DNA of 33,634 nucleotides from Planifilum fimeticola (GTDB lineage Bacteria > Bacillota > Bacilli > Thermoactinomycetales > DSM-44946): assembly GCF_003001905.1 (NCBI RefSeq), contig NZ_PVNE01000006.1, forward strand, positions 113,407-147,040. Reading direction: 5' to 3'. Positions 1 through 9,739 of this stretch are shown here, piece by piece. The notes under the pieces were generated by a model. It had not been told where the DNA came from and made no database searches. It saw only the letters and a program-made list of their open reading frames with translations. The first letter of the stretch is position 1. Every line of letters starts with the position of its first letter. The translations under genes and the position numbers were made by a program.

Positions 1-89
1 ACGGAGCCCTGGTGGGGGGAGCCAGCCTGGATCCGGAGTCGTTCCGGCAACTGGTCGCCGCCGCGGCTTCCGGGAGGGAGAAAGGATGA
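1..89 (+). CDS. tpiA: Triosephosphate isomerase, C-terminal fragment (cut by window edge)
   Basis: Only the last 28 codons are present, read from base 3. The peptide begins [14 protein letters not shown], the strongly conserved end of triosephosphate isomerase (phosphate-binding GGAS loop, then the last helix). The enzyme interconverts dihydroxyacetone phosphate and glyceraldehyde 3-phosphate in the cytosol. The TGA stop overlaps the ATG of gpmI (ATGA), so the two are translationally coupled. This matches the tpiA-gpmI-eno order of Bacillales glycolytic operons; the operon start lies outside the window. Confidence 0.9.
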   Translation, partial: GALVGGASLDPESFRQLVAAAASGREKG

Positions 90-1624
90 ACGAGCGCAAA
101 AAACCGGTGGCTCTGATCATTCTGGACGGCTTTGCCCTTCGGGAGGAAACCCATGGGAACGCCGTCGCCCAGGCGAAAAAGCCCAACTTTGACCGCTATT
201 GGTCCCGCTATCCCCACACCCTTCTTCAGGCCAGCGGCGAGGCCGTCGGCCTGCCGGAGGGACAGATGGGCAACTCCGAAGTGGGTCACCTCAACATCGG
301 TGCCGGCCGGATCGTCTACCAGGATCTGACCCGGGTGACGAAGGCGATCCGGGAGGGGAGCTTTTTTGAAAACGAAACCTTCCTCGGAGCCATCCGCCAC
401 GTGAAGGAACACGGGAGCAAGCTGCACCTTTACGGATTGCTGTCGGACGGAGGGGTTCACAGCCATATCGACCACCTGTTCGCCCTCCTGGAGCTGGCGG
501 CCCGGCAGCAGGTCCCCGATGTGCTGGTCCACGCCTTTTTGGACGGGAGGGATGTGGCGCCCGACAGCGGCATCCGATACATCCGGCAGCTGCTCTCCAA
601 GATGGAGGAGTTGGGGACCGGGCGGCTCGCCACGATTCAGGGGCGGTATTACGCCATGGATCGGGATCGCCGCTGGGACCGGACGGAAAAGGCCTACCGG
701 GCGATGGTCTACGGAGAAGGACCCAAATACCGGGATCCCGTCCAGGCGGTCAAGGAATCCTATGAAAAGAGCGTCTACGACGAGTTTGTGATGCCCACGG
801 TGATCGTCGATGAAAAGGATCAACCGGTGGGTCTGATCGAAGACGACGACGCCGTGATCTTTTACAACTTCCGCCCCGACCGGGCGATCCAGATTTCCCT
901 CGCCTTCACCAACGAGGATTTCCGCGGCTTTGACCGGGGACCCCAACGGCCGAAAAACCTGTATTATGTCTGTCTCACCCACTTCAGCGAGACGGTGCAG
1001 GGGTATGTGGCCTACCGGCCGACGGATCTGGACAACACCCTCGGCGAGGTCCTGTCCCAACACGGTCTCCGTCAGCTGCGCATCGCCGAGACGGAGAAAT
1101 ACCCCCATGTCACCTTTTTCTTCAGCGGAGGCCGGGAAGATCCATTTCCGGGGGAGGACCGGATTCTGATCGACTCCCCCAAGGTGGCCACCTATGACCT
1201 GAAACCGGAGATGAGCGCCTATGAGGTGACCGAAGCGCTCCTGAAGGAGATCGCGGCGGAGAAGCACGACGTGATCATCCTCAATTTCGCCAATCCGGAC
1301 ATGGTGGGCCACTCCGGCAAGCTGGAACCGACGGTCCGGGCGGTGGAAGCCGTCGACGAATGCCTGGGTCGGGTGGTGGAAGCGGTTCTCGCCAAAGGGG
1401 GCGTCGCCGTCATCACCGCCGACCACGGAAACGCCGACATGGTTCTGGATGCGGAGAACCGTCCGCACACGGCCCACACCACCTTCCCGGTGCCCTTCAT
1501 CGTCACGGACGAAGGGGTGAAACTGCGGGAGGGAGGAATTTTGGCGGATATCGCTCCGACGATCCTGCGCCTGCTGGGCTTGCCCCGGCCGAAGGAGATG
1601 ACGGGGCGTTCCATCGTCCTCTGA
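86..1624 (+). CDS. gpmI: 2,3-bisphosphoglycerate-independent phosphoglycerate mutase
   Basis: Encodes 512 residues, the usual length for the Mn-dependent mutase that interconverts 3- and 2-phosphoglycerate. Visible landmarks are the N-terminal metal-binding LDGF (Asp14), the catalytic serine in [10 protein letters not shown] (Ser64), the [10 protein letters not shown] substrate-domain motif, and the C-terminal metal-binding DMVGH and TADHGNADM motifs of the alkaline-phosphatase fold. The ATG overlaps the tpiA stop and has an upstream GGGAGGGAGAAAGG ribosome-binding site. It lies between tpiA and eno as the penultimate lower-glycolysis gene. Nothing looks unusual and all key residues are present. 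The Mn dependence, and the pH sensitivity known for the Bacillus enzyme, are family knowledge. Confidence 0.97.
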   Translation: MNERKKPVALIILDGFALREETHGNAVAQAKKPNFDRYWSRYPHTLLQASGEAVGLPEGQMGNSEVGHLNIGAGRIVYQDLTRVTKAIREGSFFENETFLGAIRHVKEHGSKLHLYGLLSDGGVHSHIDHLFALLELAARQQVPDVLVHAFLDGRDVAPDSGIRYIRQLLSKMEELGTGRLATIQGRYYAMDRDRRWDRTEKAYRAMVYGEGPKYRDPVQAVKESYEKSVYDEFVMPTVIVDEKDQPVGLIEDDDAVIFYNFRPDRAIQISLAFTNEDFRGFDRGPQRPKNLYYVCLTHFSETVQGYVAYRPTDLDNTLGEVLSQHGLRQLRIAETEKYPHVTFFFSGGREDPFPGEDRILIDSPKVATYDLKPEMSAYEVTEALLKEIAAEKHDVIILNFANPDMVGHSGKLEPTVRAVEAVDECLGRVVEAVLAKGGVAVITADHGNADMVLDAENRPHTAHTTFPVPFIVTDEGVKLREGGILADIAPTILRLLGLPRPKEMTGRSIVL

Positions 1625-1659
1625 CCCGGAGTTTGGACGGAGCTTTCGCGACAGGATAA

Positions 1660-3000
<1,341 letters not shown>

Positions 3001-3015
3001 CGTGTCTCACGCCCA

Positions 3016-3066
3016 GGGATGCACCCCGGAAAGGGCTTCGGGCCCGCGGGATGCATCCCTTTTTTT
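3016..3066 (+). terminator. Intrinsic terminator of the glycolytic operon
   Basis: GGGATGCA (3016-3023) pairs with TGCATCCC (3052-3059), with further GC pairing possible inside, and is followed by seven T residues. It lies 16 bp after the eno stop. Confidence 0.9.
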
Positions 3067-3151
3067 CCGTTGATCCCTTTTCGCGGTTGCAAAGCCCCCG
3101 GGCTTGTGCTACATTTACTGCAGTGGAAGTGTGGGCGGAGGTGGATATACC

Positions 3152-3385
3152 TTGGAACTGGCGGCCAAAATTCTGCTGGCGATCGTCAGCATTGGTTTGA
3201 TCGTCGTCGTTTTGTTGCAATCGGGCAAAAGCGCCGGACTGTCCGGAGCCATCGCCGGCGGCGCCGAGCACCTGATGGGGAAAGCCAAGGCGCGGGGGAT
3301 CGATGCCCTGCTTCACCGGATCACGGTGGTGTTGGCCACCCTGTTTATCCTGCTGACGCTGTTGGTCGGCTACTTCGTCAAGTGA
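3152..3385 (+). CDS. secG: Preprotein translocase subunit SecG
   Basis: SecG is the small non-essential subunit of the SecYEG channel in the cytoplasmic membrane. I place the start at the TTG at 3152, just after a GGAGGTGG ribosome-binding site. This gives 77 residues (the family usually has about 75-80) beginning MELAAKILLAIVSIGLIVVV. A longer frame from ATG 3104 would add an unconvincing cysteine- and glycine-rich leader and would swallow the ribosome-binding site. Two membrane segments are visible (about residues 3-23 and 54-74), separated by the typical LLQSGKSAGLSGAI cytoplasmic motif. The gene stands between the eno terminator and its own terminator, in the usual Bacillales eno-secG-est-rnr-smpB order. 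Confidence 0.93.
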   Translation: MELAAKILLAIVSIGLIVVVLLQSGKSAGLSGAIAGGAEHLMGKAKARGIDALLHRITVVLATLFILLTLLVGYFVK

Positions 3386-3396
3386 AGAGGGATTGA

Positions 3397-3427
3397 AGCA
3401 GCGAGGTTCCGCCTTGCTGTTTTTTCT
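3397..3427 (+). terminator. Intrinsic terminator after secG
   Basis: CAGCGAGG (3399-3406) pairs with CCTTGCTG (3412-3419, one G-U pair) around a 5-nt loop and runs into six T residues, 13 bp after the secG stop. Confidence 0.8.
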
Positions 3428-3587
3428 TTCGGGACGCATAAACGGACGGCCGGAGATATTCTCCGGCCGCTTCCTGCGCGCGAGAGGGGAGGGGGCATGC
3501 CGTGCCGTTCGACCGGGGCGGGATCGTTTGCGGCATCCCCCTTCCCTTTTTCCGTATCGATACCGATGGACCCTTAACCCTTTCTTT
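3428..3587. other. Intergenic region between secG terminator and est promoter
   Basis: No gene is seen here. The region holds a perfect 9-bp inverted repeat, GGCCGGAGA (3448-3456) with TCTCCGGCC (3460-3468), around a TAT loop. It has no T-run, so I do not call it a terminator. Confidence 0.5.
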
Positions 3588-3615
3588 TCGACGGCGGTCT
3601 GTGTTATGGTAAAAT
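3588..3615 (+). promoter_or_regulatory. Probable sigma-A promoter for est-rnr
   Basis: A TCGACG -35-like box is separated by 16 bp from TAAAAT, embedded in TATGGTAAAAT. It lies about 135 bp upstream of the esterase ATG and after the secG terminator. The -35 is only a partial match. Confidence 0.5.
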
Positions 3616-3749
3616 TGTCCAGTCCGTCGGGACGCGGGAAAGAAGGAAGCGGGACACATGTTTCCTTCAGGGCGGTCCGCTTGCTCCTTCACGGATAGAT
3701 CATCGCAAAGCTTGGAGAAAATAATAACGCAAAAAACGGGAGGCGGTTC

Positions 3750-4520
3750 ATGAAAATCGTTCGTCGTTCACCGGAACCTTTTTTTTATCCGGGCGGAGAG
3801 ATCGGATTGCTGCTGGTGCACGGGTTTACCGGTTCCCCGGCGGAATTGAGGCCGATGGGGGACTATTTCAGGAAAAGGGGGATTTCCGTCCATGCGCCCC
3901 TGCTCAAGGGACACGGGACCAGCCCGGAGGAGTTGGCAGGGACCACTTGGATGGACTGGCGGGAAAGCGTGCTTCAGGCTTATGACCGGTTGTGCCGGGA
4001 CGCGGGCGTCCGACGTGTGTTCGCCGCGGGACTGTCGATGGGAGGGCTGTTGGTGCTGGATCTCGCCAGGCATCGTCCCCTCGACGGGGTGATCTCCATG
4101 TGCGCCCCCATTTGGTTGAAGGACCGACGGGCCGTTTTTGCTCCCCTGGTGCGCTTTTTCAGGCCGTATCTGCCGCGGCGGGAAGTCAAGGAAGCCCATA
4201 TCGAGGAGCACCTGGTGCCCTACGACCGGTTGCCCCTCGTCTCCGTCGGCCACCTTCTGCGGCTGATCCGACAGGTGCGCCGTCGCTTGCCGGAGATCAC
4301 CGTGCCGGCGCTGGTGATTCAATCGGAACGGGACGAAACCGTCGAACCCTCCAGCGGCCGGTACATTCTGAAGCGTCTCGGTTCGGAGGAGAAGGAGTTC
4401 AAATCCTACGCCAACTCTTCCCACATCATCACTCTGGACCGGGAACGGGAGCGGCTGTTCGCCGATGTGGAAAATTTTATTCAGCGCGTGACGCGAGAGG
4501 AAATCAGAGAGGAGAAGTAG
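3750..4520 (+). CDS. est: Carboxylesterase / monoacylglycerol lipase (Est30-type)
   Basis: Encodes a 256-residue cytosolic alpha/beta-hydrolase. The oxyanion region HGFTGSPAEL (24-33), nucleophile elbow GLSMGG (Ser96), acid ERDETV (Asp195) and SSHIITLD (His225) form a complete catalytic triad at nearly the same numbering as Geobacillus Est30 (Ser94, Asp193, His223). There is no signal peptide. The ATG follows a GGGAGGCGG ribosome-binding site. The gene sits directly ahead of rnr with a 1-bp gap, as in many Bacillales, although no functional link between lipid ester hydrolysis and RNA decay is established. It hydrolyses short- to medium-chain esters or monoglycerides; the native substrate is not known. 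Confidence 0.92.
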   Translation: MKIVRRSPEPFFYPGGEIGLLLVHGFTGSPAELRPMGDYFRKRGISVHAPLLKGHGTSPEELAGTTWMDWRESVLQAYDRLCRDAGVRRVFAAGLSMGGLLVLDLARHRPLDGVISMCAPIWLKDRRAVFAPLVRFFRPYLPRREVKEAHIEEHLVPYDRLPLVSVGHLLRLIRQVRRRLPEITVPALVIQSERDETVEPSSGRYILKRLGSEEKEFKSYANSSHIITLDRERERLFADVENFIQRVTREEIREEK

Positions 4521-4521
4521 G

Positions 4522-6777
4522 GTGACCCAAGAACAGGATATTCTTCGGTTTATGCAAAAACAGGCATACAAACCGATGACCCTTCAGGAGCTGTTGGAAA
4601 CCTTCGGGGTCGAGGAAGATGAGGACCGGGAGCAATTTCAGCGGTTGCTCGCAGGAATGGAAGCCGAAGGGAAAATCGTGCGCACCCGGTCGAAGCGGTA
4701 CGGGGTGCCCGAACGGCTCAACCTGGTGCGAGGCACTCTGCAGGGACATCCCAAAGGGTTCGGCTTTGTCGTTCCCGATACCCCCGGAAAGCCGGATGTC
4801 TTTGTTCACCCCAACGATTTGAACGGAGCGATGGACGGAGATCTCGTCCTCGCCCGCCTGCAGGGGGGGAAGCGGGACGGCCTCCGGCCGGAAGGGGAGG
4901 TTGTGCGCATTCTCAAACGGGGGCGCACCTTTGTGGTGGGAACCTTCACGTCCCCTTCCCGCCATTTCGGCTTCGTCATTCCCGATGACCGAAGGCTTCC
5001 CGCGGACATCTTCATCCCGCCGGAGGGACGAAACGGCGCGAAGGAAGGGCAAAAGGTGGTGGTCCAGCTTCACCACTATCCCGACGCGCGGCACAGCGCC
5101 GAAGGGGTGGTGACGGAGATCCTGGGGCACAAGGATGACCCGGGGGTGGACATCCTGTCCATCATCCGCAAATATCAGCTGCCGGAGGAATTTCCCGAGG
5201 ACGTGCTACGGGAGGCGGAACAGATTCCCGAAACCATCGATCCGAAGGAGCTCGAGGGACGCCGCGATCTGCGGGACCGGACGCTGGTCACCATCGACGG
5301 AGAGGATGCGAAGGATCTGGACGATGCCGTTTCCGTGGAACGGCTGCCTAACGGCCATTTCCGGCTCGGGGTGCACATCGCCGATGTGAGCTACTACGTG
5401 AAGGAAGGAAGCGCCCTGGACCGGGAAGCCTACCGGCGCGGTTGCAGCGTCTATCTGGTGGACCGGGTCATTCCGATGCTTCCCCCGCGCCTGTCCAACG
5501 GCATCTGCAGTCTCAATCCGCGGGTGGACCGGCTCACGATCACCTGCGATATGGAACTGAACGAACAGGGGGACGTGGTGGATTACAATATTTATCCCAG
5601 CGTGATCCGCACCCGGGAGCGGATGACCTACGACGCCGTGAAGCGCATTTTGGTGGATGAGGAGCCCGAACTGATCGAGCGCTACGAGCCCCTCGTCGAC
5701 GATTTCCGGCTGATGGCCCGGCTCGCCAGGATTCTGCGTCAGCGGCGGATGAAGCGGGGAGCCATCGATTTCAACTTCAGCGAGGCGAAAATCAAGGTGG
5801 ACGACCGGGGCAAACCGGTGGAAATCGTCCGCCGGCCGCGAACCATCGCCGAGTCGTTGATCGAAGAGTTCATGTTGGCGGCCAACGAGACGGTCGCCGC
5901 CCATTTCGCCCGTGCGGAGATCCCCTTCCTCTACCGGATCCACGAAAAGCCGGACACGGAGAAGCTGCAGTCCTTCTTCGAATTTATCACGCACTTCGGC
6001 TATTCGGTTCGGGGGCAGGCGGACAAGATCCGCCCCCGCGCCCTGCAGCAGCTCCTGGAGGAAATCGAGGGCAAGCCGGAGGAGACCTTGATCAGCACGG
6101 TGATGCTCCGTTCGATGAAGCAGGCCCGCTACGCGGCCGAGTGTCTGGGCCACTTCGGGCTGGCCGCCCGGTATTACACCCATTTCACCTCGCCGATCCG
6201 CCGGTATCCCGACCTGATGATTCACCGCATCATCCGCGAGGTGCTGACGGAGGAATTCTTCTCCCTGCAGCGAATCGATCAGCTGAACGCGCAGCTGCCG
6301 GAAACGGCCGATCAGGCGTCCAAGCGGGAGCGGATCGCCATCGAGGCGGAACGGGAGACGGATGATCTGAAGAAGGCCGAATTCATGATGGACCGGATCG
6401 GCGAAGAGTTCGAAGGGCTGATCAGCAGCGTCACCTCCTTCGGGATTTTCGTGGAGCTGGAAAACACCGTCGAAGGCATGGTTCATGTCAGCTACATGAA
6501 CGACGACTATTACCATTACGACGAGGAGACCTACAGCCTTTACGGGGAGCGGACCGGAAAGGTGTACCGAATCGGAGACCGGGTGAAGGTGCGGGTGACC
6601 GGTGTCAACATCGACGAGCACAAGGTGGATTTCGAACTGGTCTCCAAGGAAGAAAAAGAGGACGAACCGGCGAAAACGGACAGGCGGGGCCGAAGGAAAG
6701 GAAAGCGCGGCCGCCTGCGGGAGCGGGAGGATGGAAAGCGAAAGCGGAAAAAGGGCAAGCGGAAGAAGCAAAAATGA
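4522..6777 (+). CDS. rnr: Ribonuclease R (3'-5' exoribonuclease)
   Basis: Encodes 751 residues from a GTG start preceded by AGAGAGGAG at the end of est. Domain order: N-terminal helix-turn-helix (about 1-75), two OB/cold-shock domains (about 75-230), RNB catalytic domain (about 250-585), S1 domain (about 635-715) and a lysine/arginine-rich tail (about 725-751). The catalytic acids are in DGEDAKDLDD (Asp259, Asp265, Asp267, Asp268, matching the RNase II active site). RNase R degrades structured RNA processively. Family knowledge links it to rRNA/tRNA quality control and to removal of non-stop mRNAs together with SmpB-tmRNA, whose genes follow here. The basic tail is long but typical. Confidence 0.96.
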   Translation: MTQEQDILRFMQKQAYKPMTLQELLETFGVEEDEDREQFQRLLAGMEAEGKIVRTRSKRYGVPERLNLVRGTLQGHPKGFGFVVPDTPGKPDVFVHPNDLNGAMDGDLVLARLQGGKRDGLRPEGEVVRILKRGRTFVVGTFTSPSRHFGFVIPDDRRLPADIFIPPEGRNGAKEGQKVVVQLHHYPDARHSAEGVVTEILGHKDDPGVDILSIIRKYQLPEEFPEDVLREAEQIPETIDPKELEGRRDLRDRTLVTIDGEDAKDLDDAVSVERLPNGHFRLGVHIADVSYYVKEGSALDREAYRRGCSVYLVDRVIPMLPPRLSNGICSLNPRVDRLTITCDMELNEQGDVVDYNIYPSVIRTRERMTYDAVKRILVDEEPELIERYEPLVDDFRLMARLARILRQRRMKRGAIDFNFSEAKIKVDDRGKPVEIVRRPRTIAESLIEEFMLAANETVAAHFARAEIPFLYRIHEKPDTEKLQSFFEFITHFGYSVRGQADKIRPRALQQLLEEIEGKPEETLISTVMLRSMKQARYAAECLGHFGLAARYYTHFTSPIRRYPDLMIHRIIREVLTEEFFSLQRIDQLNAQLPETADQASKRERIAIEAERETDDLKKAEFMMDRIGEEFEGLISSVTSFGIFVELENTVEGMVHVSYMNDDYYHYDEETYSLYGERTGKVYRIGDRVKVRVTGVNIDEHKVDFELVSKEEKEDEPAKTDRRGRRKGKRGRLREREDGKRKRKKGKRKKQK

Positions 6778-6810
6778 GGCCGCTTTCGGGCGAGGGCATG
6801 CCCCGTCTTG

Positions 6811-6839
6811 TTGACAAACATCCACGCCGTTGCTATAGT
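6811..6839 (+). promoter_or_regulatory. Sigma-A promoter for smpB
   Basis: A perfect TTGACA, 17-bp spacer and TATAGT. Transcription would begin near 6846, downstream of the possible GTG at 6842. This supports the later smpB start at 6875 and lets smpB be expressed independently of rnr. Confidence 0.85.
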
Positions 6840-6874
6840 AAGTGATGCGACTTTTCGGGGGAGGGGTGAGCACG

Positions 6875-7342
6875 GTGGCCAGGAACGGGATGAAGGTGAT
6901 CGCCCGAAACAAAAAGGCGCTTCATGATTATCACATTGAGGATACCTATGAAGCCGGCATCGTGCTCACCGGGACGGAGATCAAGTCGATCCGGCAGGGA
7001 CGGGTCAACCTGCGGGACAGCTTTGCCCGGATCGACAACGGGGAAGTGTTTCTCCTGAACATGCACATCAGCCCCTATGAACAGGGGAACCGCTTCAACC
7101 CCGATCCGACGCGGACGCGAAAGCTGCTCCTCCACAAGGAGGAGATCCGCAAGCTGATCGGTCTGACCCGGCAGAAGGGTTACACCCTGGTCCCGCTGGA
7201 TGTCCACCTCCGCAACGGCTTCGCCAAGGTTCAGCTCGCCCTGGCCAAGGGGAAAAAGCAGTACGACAAGCGGGCGGACATCGCCAAGAGGGACGCCCAG
7301 CGGGAGATCGAGCGTCGGCTGAAGGATCGCCAGTTTCGTTAG
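6875..7342 (+). CDS. smpB: SsrA-binding protein SmpB
   Basis: Encodes 155 residues (the B. subtilis protein is about 156) from GTG 6875, preceded by GGGGGAGGGG. In-frame GTGs at 6842 and 6866 are less likely: the first lies upstream of the predicted transcription start, and the chosen start gives the standard short N-terminus before [13 protein letters not shown]. Conserved SmpB blocks are [37 protein letters not shown] and the basic C-terminal tail KGKKQYDKR, which enters the mRNA channel. The protein delivers tmRNA to stalled ribosomes, and its RNA partner is encoded 98 bp downstream, the usual arrangement. Confidence 0.96.
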   Translation: MARNGMKVIARNKKALHDYHIEDTYEAGIVLTGTEIKSIRQGRVNLRDSFARIDNGEVFLLNMHISPYEQGNRFNPDPTRTRKLLLHKEEIRKLIGLTRQKGYTLVPLDVHLRNGFAKVQLALAKGKKQYDKRADIAKRDAQREIERRLKDRQFR

Positions 7343-7383
7343 CGCCCGCTCTGCCTTGGACAAATTTGCTTGCCACATTCCCC

Positions 7384-7412
7384 TTTACATTCTCCGTTTG
7401 CGGTGATATAAT
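7384..7412 (+). promoter_or_regulatory. Sigma-A promoter of ssrA
   Basis: TTTACA, 17-bp spacer and a perfect TATAAT. The -10 box ends 28 bp before the mature tmRNA 5' end at 7441, consistent with a short trimmed leader. Confidence 0.85.
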
Positions 7413-7440
7413 ATCCAATGTCCATCGATTCCGGAATCCT

Positions 7441-7802
7441 GGGGGCGTTCATGGGATTCGACGGGGATCGATCGAGCGTCGGCAGCGAGCCGAGGGGCTG
7501 CGGCCTTCGTCAAAAACGCAGGTTGCCAAATGTAACTGGCAAACAAGAAAACTACGCTCTGGCTGCTTAATTCCAGCCAGGATCCGCTTTACCGTCGCCC
7601 GTGCGGTGTCGTCGGGTCTCAAACCTAGCGGGCTAGCCGACCGAAGTCGCCGCCGGTCGGAAGGCGAAACCAAGGCGGCTGGCCGGATGGAACGCCTGTC
7701 ACTGGGCAGTCCGTGCGGCGAGATTTAGTACAGTGACTGCGCTCGGAGAAACCGGCGTGGCGAGGTCTCCGGACAGCGGTTCGACTCCGCTCGCCTCCAC
7801 CA
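7441..7802 (+). ncRNA. ssrA: Transfer-messenger RNA (tmRNA)
   Basis: About 362 nt. The acceptor stem is formed by GGGGGCG (7441-7447) and CGCCTCC (7792-7798, one G-U pair), with A discriminator and encoded CCA. The 5' end carries the typical GGATTCGACGGGG block and the 3' end a T-arm with GGTTCGACTCC. The tag reading frame lies at 7538-7570 and encodes GKQENYALAA followed by TAA, with an ALAA degron recognised by ClpXP-type proteases. tmRNA with SmpB rescues stalled ribosomes and marks the nascent chain for degradation. The 3' end is intact and shows no sign of an integrated element, although ssrA is a common integration site. Confidence 0.96.
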
Positions 7803-7822
7803 AAACATTTTCATTCGGTTAT

Positions 7823-7898
7823 GCTGACGTAGCTCAGCTGGCAGAGCACTTCACTCGTAATGAAGGGGTCGGGGGTTCGAATCCCTCCGTCAGCACCA
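7823..7898 (+). tRNA. tRNA-Thr (anticodon CGT)
   Basis: 76 nt with GCTGACG/CGTCAGC acceptor stem, D-arm TAGCTCAGCTGGCAGAGCA, anticodon stem CTTCA/TGAAG with loop CTCGTAA (CGT at 7856-7858), T-arm GGGGGTTCGAATCCCTC and encoded CCA. It probably shares a transcript with tmRNA, 20 bp upstream, and reads ACG codons. Confidence 0.96.
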
Positions 7899-7905
7899 CG
7901 AACAA

Positions 7906-7937
7906 AAACGCGGTTTCCGCTGGGAACCGCGTTTTTT
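7906..7937 (+). terminator. Intrinsic terminator after ssrA/tRNA-Thr
   Basis: AACGCGGTT pairs with AACCGCGTT around a short loop, followed by a run of T residues, directly after the tRNA CCA end. Confidence 0.9.
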
Positions 7938-8176
7938 ATTTGTCGAATGGGGGAGCCGATGGATTGTTCCCGCACCGGAAGGAAGGTCGGAAGGATTTTT
8001 CCTGGGCATCCCGTGACGCGGCAGGGTCCCTCCTTCACAAGCTGAACCGATTCCTTCATGATCTTTCGGACCCCGGTCCGACGAAGATGGGGCCTCGGGG
8101 AGGATGGATTTCCACCGGGATCGTGTTACGATTCGTGATGTGCTTCATCGGCTGAAAGGATGGAGGGGAAGCCGAC

Positions 8177-8668
8177 ATGACGGACAAAAAACAAAAATTC
8201 CTTCCGACTCCCGCTACGCGACGGCTTCAAAGGGCCGTCGCATCATGCTCTTTGATCTTTGCCCTTGGGACTGCTTTGCACAACTTCGTAATCATCGATC
8301 CGTCCTTTATCGAAACGATGATGAAGATGGCGGGCGTTTCAAATCCGGCTGCGGAAGCCGTCAGCTTTACAAAAGGGTTTCGGATCGTAGGTTGCCTGTA
8401 TATCGTCGGGAATGCATTGGGCGTTCTTTCGATCAAAAGCCGATCCGGAGCCTTGTGGTGGATCCTCTTGTTTGTCAATATGACGCAGGGATTGGGGCCA
8501 GCTTGGATCCCGGCATCCATGTGGCGCCTTGCCCTGGATGTGTACGGTGTGTGGGGAATCTTGCCCAGTGCGATCACTGACGGCGGTGCGCTTGTCTTGG
8601 CCATGACGATGATCTATTCCATGATCAAATATCGTTCAACCTGGGGACAACGCCGTGCGCCTTCCTAA
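8177..8668 (+). CDS. Unknown small integral membrane protein
   Basis: 163 residues that I do not recognise. The ATG has a good GGAGGGG ribosome-binding site. About four hydrophobic segments are visible: near residues 19-39 (starting AVASCSLIFALGTALHNF), 67-85 (IVGCLYIVGNALGVLSI), 92-112 (ALWWILLFVNMTQGLGPAW) and 130-152. A cytoplasmic basic N-terminus (KKQKF...RRLQR) and basic C-terminus suggest an even number of passes. It stands alone between the ssrA terminator and the GntR regulator, with slightly less GC-biased codon use than its neighbours. No catalytic motif is seen. It is probably expressed because start, ribosome-binding site and hydrophobic pattern agree, but no function can be assigned. 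Confidence 0.7.
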   Translation: MTDKKQKFLPTPATRRLQRAVASCSLIFALGTALHNFVIIDPSFIETMMKMAGVSNPAAEAVSFTKGFRIVGCLYIVGNALGVLSIKSRSGALWWILLFVNMTQGLGPAWIPASMWRLALDVYGVWGILPSAITDGGALVLAMTMIYSMIKYRSTWGQRRAPS

Positions 8669-8800
8669 TTTAGGGACCCATTCTCCGCGGGTTAACTCTT
8701 ATTGGAGGCGCCCCGTACCCTCGATGTCATTTCCATGCCGCGGCGAGGATCTTCCCGTCGCAAGTTATGAAAGATAATTTCATATTTTCAAAAGAGAATG

Positions 8801-8829
8801 TTGACTCCCGAAAAAAGGGATGTTAAAAT
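8801..8829 (+). promoter_or_regulatory. Sigma-A promoter of the FCD-family regulator, with adjacent inverted repeat
   Basis: TTGACT, 17-bp spacer and TAAAAT. The likely start of transcription is near 8836. A perfect inverted repeat GCATG-ATTAC-CATGC (8850-8864) lies just downstream, where an autorepressor could bind. The promoter excludes the upstream ATG at 8798 as the translation start. Confidence 0.7.
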
Positions 8830-8908
8830 TTGGCCAGACAAATATACTAGCATGATTACCATGCCAGTCGGTTTGCCTTGCGAGATGGAGACGTTGGACG
8901 GTGATTCA

Positions 8909-9604
8909 GTGGCGAAACTGCAGAAGGAAAACTTGAAAAAGGGTTCCACGCGGGAATTCATCTATCAAACGTTGAGGGACAAGATCCTCCGGCTGGAGTT
9001 GAAGCCGGGAATCAAAATTTCCGAGGCCGAGATCTCCGAACAACTGAAGGTGAGCCGGACGCCCGTCCGGGAATCCTTTTTGAAATTGTCCCAGGAGGAT
9101 CTGCTGGAGATCTATCCCCAAAAGGGGACCTTTGTCTCCCTCATCGACCTCGATCTCGTGGAGGAGGGCCGATTTGTAAGGGAAAACATCGAGCGGGCCA
9201 TCGTCCGGGTCGCATGCGACAGCTTTTCGGATGAACATCTGTTCCAGTTGGAAACCAATCTGAAAATGCAGGAGATCTGCAACGAAAAACAGGATTATAC
9301 GCGCCTCTACCGGCTGGACGATGAGTTCCACAAGCTCCTGTTCTTCGGGTGCGGCAAGATCCGAACCTGGAACATGCTGCAACAGATGAACACGCATTTT
9401 AACCGCATGAGGCACTTGCGGCTGCTCTCCTCTCTGGAATGGGACGTGATTGTCGCCCAGCACCAGGAAATATTCCGACTGATCAACGATAAAAGGAAGG
9501 ATCAGGCCGAGGAGGCGATGATCAAACATCTGCGCTTGGCCGTGATGGAGATCGACCTGTTGACGGCGCAATACCCGGAATACTTTCGTTTTCGCGAAAA
9601 ATGA
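8909..9604 (+). CDS. GntR-family transcription regulator, FadR/FCD type
   Basis: I choose the GTG at 8909 (231 residues), which has GGTGAT 4-5 nt upstream; ATG 8885 is an alternative. The frame continues upstream to 8798, but that part spans the promoter. A winged helix-turn-helix (about residues 9-75: TLRDKILRLELKPGIKISEAEI, then VSRTPVRESFLKLSQEDLL) is followed by an FCD ligand domain. DDEFH, the QHQEI histidine and the IKHLR histidine are in the positions of the usual metal-binding set. It lies 135 bp upstream of a sugar ABC transporter in the same orientation and is its likely regulator. The FCD class often senses sugar acids or carboxylates, which is family knowledge; the ligand here is unknown. 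Confidence 0.9.
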   Translation: MAKLQKENLKKGSTREFIYQTLRDKILRLELKPGIKISEAEISEQLKVSRTPVRESFLKLSQEDLLEIYPQKGTFVSLIDLDLVEEGRFVRENIERAIVRVACDSFSDEHLFQLETNLKMQEICNEKQDYTRLYRLDDEFHKLLFFGCGKIRTWNMLQQMNTHFNRMRHLRLLSSLEWDVIVAQHQEIFRLINDKRKDQAEEAMIKHLRLAVMEIDLLTAQYPEYFRFREK

Positions 9605-9739
9605 GAAAGGGGGGTGACAGGTTATCGCGGGAGGCGGGAGCTTGAAGTAAGGAGACTTCGTTCGTGCAACGGATCAACCATCTTGGAAAAGGGAAGTTTG
9701 AGGGGCACATTTGCGCAAAAACCTTTTCTGGGGAGGAGC

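Noticed and set aside
5206-6912. Long minus-strand open frame opposite rnr
   Set aside because: Antisense shadow of RNase R caused by codon bias; it crosses the smpB promoter and shows no protein motif.
7441-7802. ssrA as an integration site of a mobile element
   Set aside because: No integrase, no repeated ssrA 3' end downstream and no foreign gene block were seen.
8066-8081. Palindrome TCGGACC-CC-GGTCCGA as a terminator
   Set aside because: No T-run on either strand and no gene ending nearby.
8798-8908. N-terminal extension of the FCD regulator from ATG 8798
   Set aside because: A well-formed promoter (8801-8829) lies in it and no ribosome-binding site precedes the ATG.
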